Source: Brachypodium distachyon (Eukaryota > Streptophyta > Magnoliopsida > Poales > Poaceae). Taken from it: a stretch of 64,000 nt of DNA. A model generated the notes under the pieces. It did not search any database, was not told the origin of the DNA, and was given only the letters and a program-made list of their open reading frames with translations. The first letter of the stretch is position 1. Each line of letters begins with the position of its first letter. The DNA is taken from the NCBI RefSeq assembly GCF_000005505.3, contig NC_016131.3, positions 19,055,501-19,119,500 of the forward strand. Direction: 5' to 3'. The translations under genes and the position numbers were made by a program. This document shows positions 33,375 to 44,400 of the stretch, piece by piece.

Positions 33375-35924
33375 TCAGGCCTCCCTCTCGTCATTTCTCC
33401 AGCTGCCCTTCATCTTGGGCCCCGTCGGCCCTTCCCCGACGAACAGCTTGTTCACCAGCTTCCCCAGCCGCTCCTTCATCGCCCGGGGCAAGAACCTGGC
33501 CACGCGGTTGATCTCACGCCCGATGTCGTACTCCTCCTTGGGCCCCCACCCTCGCTCGAACCCGAGCCACGCCGGCTCAACCACCCCCAAATACTCACCC
33601 GAAACCACTTCGCACCGCGTGTCCATCCTGCTCCCCTTGGCGCAGTCGTTCCGTATCCCGACCCCGAGCTTCGCGTCCCCCTGCAGCACCAGCCCTTCCT
33701 TGGGGTAGAACGCGTGCCCGTGCCTCGACGCGTACGCCACGGGCCTCCTCCTGCCGTTGCCGCTAGCGCTATCTTCGTACTCCAGAAGCGAAGCGTCCAC
33801 CCACGTCCCCGCGCTGTGCTGCGAGAGGTAGACCCGGAGGAGCTCCCCGGAGAAGTTGCTCACGCGCAGCGTCAGGTGCTCCCAGTCGCCGACGTGCTCC
33901 CCGATCCGGCCCAGCGGGATGTTGAGCGGGCCGACCTTGGCCCGCGCCGGCCCGTTGAACGGGTAGAAGAACCACAATGCGAGGTCCGTCGCCGTGCCCC
34001 CCAGCATCGGCTTGGCTTGCACGTACGCCTTGGCGCTGCCCAGGTCGCCCTTCTTCACCCTCTCCTTCTCATTACCGTCTCCCGGGAGGTCCAGCCAGAA
34101 CTCGCCGTCGTTGCCGCCGCCTTGCGGGAGGTTCGACCCATCGGCGGCCACGGGTGTCGGGGCCGTCTCGCTGCCCTTTTTGAACAGCAAGGCTCCGTTC
34201 TCGAAGAACCATGTGACCGACGATGGCATGTACGGGTCGTCCGGGTGGAGGTACACCAGCGGCGCGTAGGCGGCGAGGATGGCGTGCACCTGAGCCAGGC
34301 GCGGCATGGACGACGTGTACGCCGCGTTGTTGTTCTTGAGACACGCTAACGAGGGCGTGATGCCGCTGCTCTGTGCCAGGAACGTGCCGGTGTGCACGCC
34401 CCGGGCGTCGATGCCACGGGCCGTGGGTCTTAAACTGCTGGCGCTGAAGCCGTCCTTGTCGCTGCTCCACACGGGCTCCTCGGCCTCGCAGGCCTCGGTG
34501 AAGTCGGCGCGCACGCACGTGACCTCGTCCAGCCGCGGCTTGTCTTTCGTGGCCGTGACCGCGACGCCGACGGCCTTGTAGCCGTCGGGCGGCGTAGGGA
34601 GCCAGAAGAAGCCGCCGTCGTCCTGGCCGCCGCTGGACCAGACCAGCGTGTAGTCCAGCGGCGGAGCGAGGAGCTGCTGCGCTGACCCGGTGCCGGTGCC
34701 GGAAGCGGCGGCACGCACGACGAGGACGTGGCCGAAGAGCGGGCGGCTGTTGGGCTGCGCGTAATGCCCGAGCGCGTGGAATCCGGCGGGGATTGGCGAT
34801 GGCTTCAGGAAGGTGGCGCCCAGGCCGTCTTGGCCGCCCTGCGCCGTGGACCAGACCTTGGTGAACGTCGTGACTTGGCGCGCCTCCAGGCCTCCGAGGT
34901 CTATGCTGCCCTTCGCGAATCCTCCGTCTGAAATCGGGAGAGCAATTATGACAGTGGTCAGACAAAAATGTTTAGGAGTTGAGAAAAACTGAGCAAATTT
35001 GAAGTTCGAATCATTGTTGGTGAGATGTTGTGTAAGAACAGTTTCTTTAGGAAAGACTTTTGGCCCTGCTTTATTGGAAGCAAAAAGTGCAAGAACTTGA
35101 CATGTGTAGGATAAGAATTGTTGATTTCGTGCTCTTTGCACTATTCATTTAGTTTCAAATCATAGTACGTACCTATTCATTTGGAACAAAACCATTTGAT
35201 GTGGGAAATATATGGATTTATTTTACCTGAGTCAACAAATGGATGTATTTTAATAAAAAATGTAGTGTATGTTCTTTAATCCGTAGCAAAGTGAGATGTT
35301 AAATTAGTATACATGATTAATAATTACGCTGTTCAGATGGCGTGTCTATATATAGTTCAAATTTGTGACTCGTTCTCGCCAAAAAAAATTTGAGTTGTAT
35401 AAGTCGTAACCACAAAAATAGGAAACAGAATCCAACTAGGCATATGCTATCCTGAATAACGACAAGCGTAACCTCGTAAGCAACTTTGATTGGATGATTA
35501 GGTCAAGATTATATGCTGGTGTGAGGATCCATTATTCTCGCCAACTTTTTTTGAGGAATTTCTTAACCATGATTGTCGCCAACTTCATCACGTATAGTAT
35601 GGAATTTCTTAACCATTCATTAAAATCATATAAAACAATTTTAACATCAATTCAGAACAGAGCATGACCCTGTAGTTCATGAATGCAGCAAAGCGTGTTC
35701 CTTGTTCCTTGTTGTAGTTTCAGCCAAGCCTCTAGGCTACAGCAACCTCGACATACCGGAAGAACAAAAAGACATGGCATGGACAAATTGAACATGCACC
35801 CACTGACCCACGTACCTGAAGACGGCCACGACGGCATCGGAGCCGGCAGCGCGAAGTGCTTCTCCACGGGCAGCGCTGCTGTGCTCCTGGGCACACAGCC
35901 CAGCCACGACTTGCTCTTCGACAT
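33375..35924 (-). CDS. DUF946 / vacuolar protein sorting-associated protein 62-like protein
   Basis: Two exons join in phase (35924-35816 and 34927-33375; donor CTTCAG|GTACGT, acceptor GATTTCAG), giving 553 residues, the usual size of the plant DUF946 family. The ATG at 35924 (MSKSKSWLGC) is chosen because the longer frame upstream starts with TTG. Family-like blocks in order are FALPAPMPSWPSS at the splice, GSIDLGGLEARQVTTFTKVW, GHYAQPNSRPLFGHVLV, YLHPDDPYMPSSVTWFFENG, FFYPFNGPAR, GEHVGDWEHLTLRVSNFSGE and YASRHGHAFYPKEG. No signal peptide or membrane segment is evident. The name comes from a weak relation to yeast VPS62; the plant role is not established. Codon use is strongly GC3-rich, as in many grass genes with few introns. 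Confidence 0.9.
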
Positions 35925-36706
35925 CACCGGCGGCCGGGCAACGACGACGGCAATCGCAGGATGAAGAGAAACGGATGCCAAGGGCCAAGGCTAGCTCGAT
36001 CCAAGCGTGCACGGCTCGTTTCTCTGTAAATCTCGATCGAGTCACTTGCACGCAGCTCCAGAGGGGGGCATGCAAATGGGTGTCCCTTTTTAAAGGCTTG
36101 GGACTCTTGGCAGAGGGTCTGGCAGGCTGCCTATACTTGTCTCTTTCGGCGACACACGTACCGGCTTTGGCAAAAGCCGGGCCGGCCCTCGTAGCCACAG
36201 ACCAGGATCGCTGGCTTATCGGCTACTTCTGCCACCACTTTGGCATGTGGTTACTTGCAAGAGAACAATGTGCTTTGATGTATTGCCGATGACTTCACTT
36301 CACGTAGCTCCTCTGGCTTTGGCTTTAGCTTTAGCTTTGCAGGGTTTAAGTATGGCTTGGCTTGACGGCTCTTCCATCTTTGGGGATACACAAGTCTTAT
36401 CCAACATTAATTGTCCATCCCCATATCACTATAGCAAGCATCATCAGTTCCATGTGGAGCACACGTACCGGCTGTGTGTGTGTGTTGTTTAACGTTTCGT
36501 GCCGTTTGGACTTGAGAACGTGTGTTAGTTGGAGGCCATGGCCCATGGATCGGAACAAGGGCAGAAGAAGGCTTCTTTGCAGAGAAAAGAAAAACGTGCG
36601 CCCAAAAACGACCATATCTATCGCTGTAGGTACGCGATATATATCGATATGGACTATATATTACTCCGTAGCTGCATAGTACCGATTGTTATTGACTCGT
36701 AGCGTT
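35925..36706. other. Promoter region of the VPS62-like gene and intergenic DNA
   Basis: A TTTAAA-type AT motif near 36088 on the minus strand is a possible core promoter. A short GCTTTA/GCTTTGG run occurs near 36315. No other gene was seen. Confidence 0.35.
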
Positions 36707-36721
36707 AGTTGAGTCAGCGAA

Positions 36722-36800
36722 ATCTTGTAGATTGTATGGTTTCTCTCTTCTTAATGCTTAATGCAATGACAGAGCTCCTATCTTTTTCGTCAAAAAAAAG
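36722..36800 (+). mobile_element. Very short 5'-truncated LINE-type insertion
   Basis: This 79-bp segment ends CTTTTTCGTCAAAAAAAAG and is bracketed by a perfect 15-bp direct repeat AGTTGAGTCAGCGAA (36707-36721 and 36801-36815). A long target duplication, a short A-rich tail and an 'AATGACAGAGCTCCT' 3' end are typical of plant L1 retrotransposons cut short at the 5' side. Confidence 0.75.
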
Positions 36801-36815
36801 AGTTGAGTCAGCGAA

Positions 36816-37599
36816 CGGTAAAATATGCATTTCCTTGATTCGATCCTATGGAAAATGGTACTGCTAATGCCAGATTATTGCAACACGCGCGTAGTGGTTA
36901 CGATGATTACAAGAAGACGAGCCTTTTCGTTCAAGAGTTGTTCGCAATAACAAATACGTCAAAGTTTTGCTTCTTTTGTTTCCTTTCATACTCAATCACA
37001 CGAGGTAGCTAGACCAAACCAACAGGGAGATGGTGACGCGCGACTGCAGGTGAGAGATTCCTGTGTGGCCAATGGGTTTGCATGCTGGATGTATAGCAAG
37101 AACAGAGCATTTTTGTTCAAAGTCTATTGTTACGAGACTCGGTCTTGTCCTACCGATGGGACTATGCAAGCGTTTAGACTCATGGGTGCTTTTGCTTACT
37201 AATTCGTCGGTGACTCGGTCGAAAAATAGTAAACCAACACCTTGCATGATAATTAATCTGCGGCCCATGTTTTTTTGCCATGTCTTGGACTAAAACATCT
37301 ACGTGGCGCAGTGTCACATCAGCTTGGCGTTAATTTCCCATGATGAACTGTTCCTGCGAGGGGCGCCTGAGGGCTGAGGAAGCTAAGTGCTGGCCAGTAA
37401 TGCATTTTACCAACAGGGCACAGCGTTCGCCCGATATTCATGATCCACATTCACCACTTTTCCTTTTCAAAAAAAAATACCATTGCGATATGTAATGTTT
37501 GCTGCAACACGAGAAATGATTTTTTTTAGTATCTCATACTTATGAAAATTAACGGTCAAAGTTACATGTCTAAGATTGTGTTCATGTCCAAAACATGTA
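36816..37599. other. Intergenic DNA
   Basis: No gene or element was recognised. Confidence 0.4.
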
Positions 37600-37688
37600 C
37601 TACCTCCGTTTCATAATTCTTGTCGAAATATTATGTATCTAGACGCTTTTTAGGCAAATTTGAGACAAGAATTATGCAACGGAGGGAG
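37600..37688. mobile_element. Short Stowaway MITE
   Basis: It begins CTACCTCCGTTTCATAATTC and ends GAATTATGCAACGGAGGGAG, with TA at 37598-37599 and 37689-37690. At 89 bp it is one of the shortest copies here and nearly palindromic. Confidence 0.85.
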
Positions 37689-37690
37689 TA

Positions 37691-38442
37691 ACTATAAACA
37701 GAGGAATATAAGATCATGTACAATGCAAGGTGCTTAAGGAGGTGCCTATAAAATTAAACCAGTTTATCCTTAAGAAACAATGTTTATTTCTATGCTAGAG
37801 GTCCAAACTAAGCACCTGTCCTGTAAAAACAAGCACCTGTTTATTTTTTGAAAGCACCTCACTAAGCACTGTATTGTCCATTCTCTAAAGCAGTATCAGA
37901 ACAAAAATCTTAAGGGATAAGAATGTCAACATTAACATTTAGCGTCATGTTTGTACAAATTGTGGAGATTCTACCAACAATGGATGCAGACAAGGACGAA
38001 ATTTATGTACATACCAACTTGTATCACTTCAATTATCCCGTCAAGAGTAAAACCAGAATAAAACATCTGTGCTGCTGGCATCGGAACTTTTCCATTCTGA
38101 GGAGACAGGTTCTTCATTTACTGTAATATAAAATCAGATAATTCCTAATATCTCATACCTGAATTGCAATATAATGTATGTTTTCGCCACCAGTGCTCAA
38201 ATGAAAGTACTGCAGAGAAAATAGTAAAACTTGTATTTCCAGAAAAGAAGCAATATTGTATTTTCTATTATCAATTTATATGAACTAATAACTGGATTGG
38301 CAGTGTAAACAACTAGAGGGCCTATGAAAGAACAGCCCATTTGTTATCCGGCAATGAAATATACATTTCCATATTCCAGCAACTTTTGGATCCAGTGGAC
38401 AAAGGGCTTTGAAAAAACAAAGAAAACAACCCACCTATGTGT
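37691..38442. other. 3' flank of the alpha/beta hydrolase gene and intergenic DNA
   Basis: AT-rich. The 3' UTR of the minus-strand hydrolase should lie immediately left of 38443. Nothing else was recognised. Confidence 0.4.
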
Positions 38443-41400
38443 TAACTATGGAGCTTAACAAATGATTCGACAAGTGGATTTACAAGCTGAGGTGCTTCAT
38501 CCTGCAACAAGAAATATAAATATATGAGACAGGTGCTGCCTTATGCATATAGATTGTTACTAAAATGCTAGGCAGGTTGCAATACAAAATATTCAACTAA
38601 ATCCAGCTATTAGATAGAGGACCTGCGGGCAGTGCCCAACGTTTGGCAAGACAACAAAATCTTCAACAGCATCAAAAGATCCATAGGCTCTTCCAAGCTC
38701 CACAGGCTCCCATGGATCTTTCTCCCCCCAAGCTACCAAAACTGGACACTGCACAATCGAAAACAAACCCTTACAAAAAATTAACAAACAAAAGAAACGA
38801 CCAATCACACAACTAAAGAAATCCTAACCTTCACCATGGGAAGTAACTCTTCAGGTAGAGGACCTCCCGAGTAGCAGATGAACTCAAGGAATACATCCAC
38901 CGCACCAGGATCAAGACCTGGCTGCAGAATCATCTGAACTAATTCATCTGTAACCGCGGATGTGTCATGGTAGCACTGGAATTTTATCAGAATTAGAAAA
39001 AGTATAAAGGTGGGGAAAATAAGTTACACATTGCAGTATTCAACTAATCTTTAAAGAAGGAAAAAAAACGTTTTGTACTTCACAGACAATGAAACAAAGG
39101 CATCTCCAAGCTTCACTAGAAACATATGGTACAGAGCTCTTGCATTTAATTTAGATGTTTCTATTGCACGTTTTGGAAAGAAAATCCTAAAGAATTTGAA
39201 TAAATCCAATGAAACTGTCCTCTGGAACGTAAGGCATATAACTCATATTTGCTGCAGCATGCATGCATGTATTTGTTTGCTTATCAGATTCAAAATAATG
39301 CACCATCACAAATTAACACTCTTCTAAACTGAAGATAAACATTACTAGCAAGAAATGCGTGATACATGTTATCTAATACCAACCTCTTCAACAGGGGAAC
39401 ACACATATTGTGAGAGTACAGTTTGCTACTCTTCATATGGAAAACTAATGGGCTCTAACTGCGTTAAAAAAAACTAATGGGCTCTAACCTATTACATTTC
39501 CTTCTACATGGAGAATGGCAAGCCAATAGGTGGACAGACAAAGCTTTTTAAGAAAATGGACAGACAATTGCTGAAGGAAATTCCATATTTGAGGCGACCT
39601 ACAGAACAATGATCAACAGTCTATCTATAAGGAGCATTTCTTATCAAAGAACATAATCTCAAACCAACCTTGAATGTTGCCAGGCATGGATCTATAACCT
39701 GACAGACAGACAGACAGACAGACAGACTGACTAACTCCTGAATTCCTACTGGTGGAATTGTTCACTGGCCTGTACTACATCTGAGAAGGAACATGCAAAC
39801 ATATCATGCACTTATGGGACGAATAGTATTCTAGACTTCTACTTTAACATTGTTGCTAGATAATTAGTACGATTACAGCCAAGGAGCTTCAGCTTGTGCA
39901 TAACATGCGAACACTCGTAAGATAGGGAATATGGCGTCACCTAGTAGAAAGGTCACAGTTATCCTTCGAATGACTCTAATAGTAGTACTTAGTTTAGGGT
40001 GCAAGCTTATGGTAGCTTTCAGCTCACGGTTCAAGCTTACTGGCGTTACCTCCAATACATTTGTAATGTTTGTGACATGTCTAACTTTACATAGACAGGG
40101 TATTTCTTGCCCACGCACATGATTTGATTCAAGCAAGCCAGATCTGTGTTTTTACTTAATTCGAGAGGTTTCCCATTTGAATATTATTACATTCTATGGA
40201 TTTTGTATATATGCCACATATTGTTCTTACATAATTTGTAGTACCTATTTAAAAGATGAAAGGCTAAAATAAATACCTGACAAAGAATATTTTTCACAGA
40301 TTCTGGTGTTGCAATTGCATTAAAGAAGAGCCTTCCAACAACAGTGTTCCTGACAACCAGAAAGGCATTATTAGCAAAGAACAAATGAGCAAGAAGATCG
40401 TGACAAAGCATGAAATGTGAATTACCTTAAGAGACTTTGAAATGATCTGATGAAAGGCTTTCCGAACCATGGCTGCTTGTTTATATGAAGCATTCTTAGT
40501 GAAATATCCAATAAAACAATACCCTTACACGTTTGAGGTTCCATAACAGCTGCCTGCAGACCAACAAGCCCTGCAGTATAATGTAAAAACTAAATGTGTT
40601 CACTAAGCAGTTTCTACAAAAAGAAATCGTCTCAAGTGACATATATACACAAAATAAAACATGATATTTGTGAGCAATCAAATTTAAAACAGCACCTTTC
40701 CTATGCTCATCACGGTGACACTTTAAAAGATGAAATTTCTAAGTTTAAGTCAGGGCAGACAGCATTTTGGCCTACCTGTTATCCAATGCAGGAAGTGTGC
40801 TTGCTGAAATAACCAAGTTCAAATTAAGAGGAAATGTGCTCTGGAACTTAGGAAACACGGATACGGCTCTGAGCCGGCATCGGATACTGCATGGATACGG
40901 GGATACGGCCGGATACTCCCCGATACGTATTTTGCCCGTATCGGATGATTTTTCGATTCAAAAAAAATAAAAATATCCAATACGCGAGGGATACCTCCCG
41001 ATACTTGTGGGATACAGGAAACTAAACATCAGAAAAAGCCCACCGGCCATCATCCTACCCATCTCCCTTCTCTGTTCAGATGGAATGGCTGATTGATTTC
41101 TTGACTTCTCTTCTCTGGTTCCCTTCTCTGCCCAGGTCAGCCACGGCAAGAAGAGTGCCAACTTTAATTGGGAGCTAGAGCACCGTAGGAACTGGCAAGA
41201 ATCTGGCAATGCAGCACAATTTTTGGCTGCTTCTCATATAAAAATCTTTACTTTTTGTATTTTTTTTATTTAACATATATATAGAAACGTATCACCGTAT
41301 CTATGTTTTTAAAAATTGACGTATCGCGGTATCCCCGTATCGCATATCAGATACGTATCCACGTATCTGTGCTTCCTCAATGTCTATTACAGACTGTAGC

Positions 41401-44400
41401 AAGTAACCAGAACTGTCCTGCTACATTAATTCCTGTCTATATTTTTTTTTTCGAAAACGGAGTAATCCCTGGCCTCTGCATCAATATTGGCACACAGCCA
41501 AATTCATTGCAGCATTAAACCAAAGTAAACACAAATTTTGTCCTTATAAACATAACTGTTCCATGCTGTGTGTGTAAGCATCCAACATACCTCCAATTGA
41601 ATTGCATATGAAGAAAGCTTCACTCCTGACCACTTCAGCACAAAACGTATTAAGTTGTTCTCCCCAAGTCTCAAAAGTATAAAAGCTTTCTTTAAACTCA
41701 CGTGGATTAGGCTTATCGGAATAGCCATAGCCAATTAGATCAATTGCATAAACTCTATTTGCCGTGGCAAGGACAGGGATATTTTTCCGCCAATGGTCAC
41801 TGAGGGAGAACCAAAAAGGAGAAATCAGTACATGGTTGATGAAGAAAATAAGGCTGTTAACATGCCAGGAAAACACATAAAAAAGATGGGACGTACATGG
41901 AATATATTTTTTTGTGAAACGGGGAAGTTAATTTTTAACTCACATTATCTAAAATTTGTACAATGGAAACATTATTTTCTAAGTTGTCTCTGTGCAAATT
42001 TGTGCAATGGAAACATGTCCAACCAAAAGCTACAATCAAACTACAAATGTAAAGTATTTTTCAATAAAATACTACTCCCTCCAACCCATATTACTTGTTG
42101 AAATATTACATGTATCTAGACGCTTTTTAAACATAGATACATGTATATTTGGGCAAATTTGAGACAAGCAATATGGGTCGGAGGGAGTAGTATAGTTTAA
42201 GATAAAAAAAAAGTTCCATTGTTATCACTAGAATAGATACAACTTAAACTTTCATCATAAATGACGCTTTTTACCTTGCCGAAAAGTTCAGAGAAAAAGA
42301 AAACAAACAAACCGAGATGGACAAATTGCTATCTAAAAAGTTCCATTGTTCTTTTTGACCCGAACTACGGCGGGCGAAAGCCAGCCTGCACAACTTTTAT
42401 TAAACAAAAACCGGAACTTTACAGGGAGTTAGGGGGTTGGGGGAAGAATATACAGAGGTTACGACTTATTACAAACGTCTCGCCAGATGAGACAACATGA
42501 TCGCCCAGTCCGCCATGAGTCTTTGAGGTGTAGGTGAGCTGCATCTATGAGCCCAGAGAGAGGCATCCGCAGAGCATCTCTCAATAACAGTATTGACATC
42601 TTCGAGGACAGCATTGAAAACCATCGAGTTTCTCCTTTTCCAAATATTCCAGAGAACGAGAAGAAGAACTGAAGAGTGCACCCTGTCTGGCGGCTGCCTA
42701 TTGGTGGAGAGATCAATGATGTCGTTAACAGAAGTAGCATCAGGATGGATCGATTGAAGCGCCGACCAGACCCCCTGAATCGATTGGCAATGAAGAAGCA
42801 TGTGAGAAGTTGTTTCCGGGCAGTCGCAGAACGGGCACTTGTCGGAGTTTGATAGCCCACGTCGGAAGCGTCTCTCATTGGTGAATAGTCGGTTTTTGCA
42901 AGCCAGCCACATGAAGATCCTGCAGCTGTTCGGGGCGAAGCTCTTCCAGATGACGGAGGCGGCCGGGTCGTTGTGCTTATCCGCAAAGGAAGCCGAGTAA
43001 GCAGATCCTATGGAAAGGGGCTTGCCGTCCAGCCTACTGACACGTGAGTCCTTGACCTGTAAATTCAAATCACAGTAGCCAACAAAATTTGCAAGTCGCC
43101 AAACTCGATGGTCGCCGCATTGGAGAGTCGGGGGCGAAAGGTCGTAAGGCTGTCAAAAGAGAGAAAAGCCGAAGCAACAGAGATGTTGGGCCTTAGAGAA
43201 TGTCAGAACTGGGCGGGGAAGCGGGAGGCAAGGGGAACATCCCCCAGCCAGAGGTCAAGCCAGAATGAGGTTGCGAGGCCGTCGCCAATGGTGACCTTGG
43301 TAAGGCTGCGAAAAAGGTCTAGGCCGGCTAAAAGATCTTTCCAAACAGGCGAGTCCATGGGATGGGAATCGCCAAGGTCTCGGTGATCGGACCAACCGTA
43401 GGTCGAGGCGAAACGTTGCTCCCAGGGAGCCGCCGAAGGTGAGTGAAGCTTGGCAAGGTGTTTAAGGAGGAGACAAGAATTGTGAGTGCGAAGGCAACGG
43501 AAACCTAAGCCCCCTTTTTCCATTGGAGCACAAACCTCATCCCAAGCAACTTTACAGTTTCCCCCGTTTGCATGGTCCTCACCAGTCCAGAAAAAGGCCC
43601 TACAACGCTTGTCAATTTCCTGAATAGTGCCCGCAGGAAGCAGGATGGCCCCCATAGCGTAGGAAGGTAGGGATCTAAGAACAACACGAACTAAAATAGA
43701 GCGACCGCTGATGGAAAGAAGCTTCCCTTTCCAGCCGGCAAGACGGCGGTCGACCTTGTCGATAATGGGACGGAAGGCGGATAACTTAAGTTTGTGAGAA
43801 GACAAAGGCAGCCCAAGGTAATTCTGAGGGAACGAAGAGATCGGGCAACCCCAATGTTGTGTAGCCACCACAACGGTCCATTGCAGTTGATAGGACTAAA
43901 AGAAATATTGTTCGACCCAGGAGGTTGATTGAAGAATGCAACGTTGTTGCATATGCTTTGAGTGTGGCAGAAGAAATTGAAGGTAATGCTGAACCTTCAA
44001 CTTATTCAGAGGATGTTACTTCTGTTGATTCAAATAAATGGATGACTGCCATGCATGATGAGATGGAATCTCTTGAGAAAAATGGCACTTGGGAGTTAGT
44101 CAAGTTGCCAAGTGAGAAGAAGCCTATCCGTTGCAAGTGGATTTTCAAGAAAAAGGAGGGCGTCACCCTGACCGAAGAGGTCAGGTACAAAGCAAGGCTT
44201 GTTGCAAAAGGTTACAGCCAAATCCCTGGTATTGATTTTACAGATGTCTTTTCCCCTGTTGTCAAGCATAGTTCTATTCGTACTTTACTCAGCATTGTGG
44301 CTATGCGTGATTATGAGCTTGAGCAAATGGATGTGAAAACTGCATTCTTACATGGGGAGCTCGAAGAAGACATTTATATGGAGCAACCGGAAGGTTTTGT

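Noticed and set aside
33321..34349. Long plus-strand ORF antisense to the VPS62-like gene
   Set aside because: It mirrors a GC3-rich coding exon on the other strand; such exons leave long open antisense frames. The minus-strand product has clear family blocks, and this one has none.
34072..34965. 297-codon minus-strand ORF in another frame of the VPS62-like exon
   Set aside because: Arg/Pro/Ala-rich out-of-frame shadow of the same GC-rich exon; it crosses the splice acceptor at 34928.
42459..43068. Treating the zf-RVT ORF as a host gene
   Set aside because: The zinc-binding tail, its position after LINE-type ORF2 sequence and its place in an intron identify it as LINE sequence.
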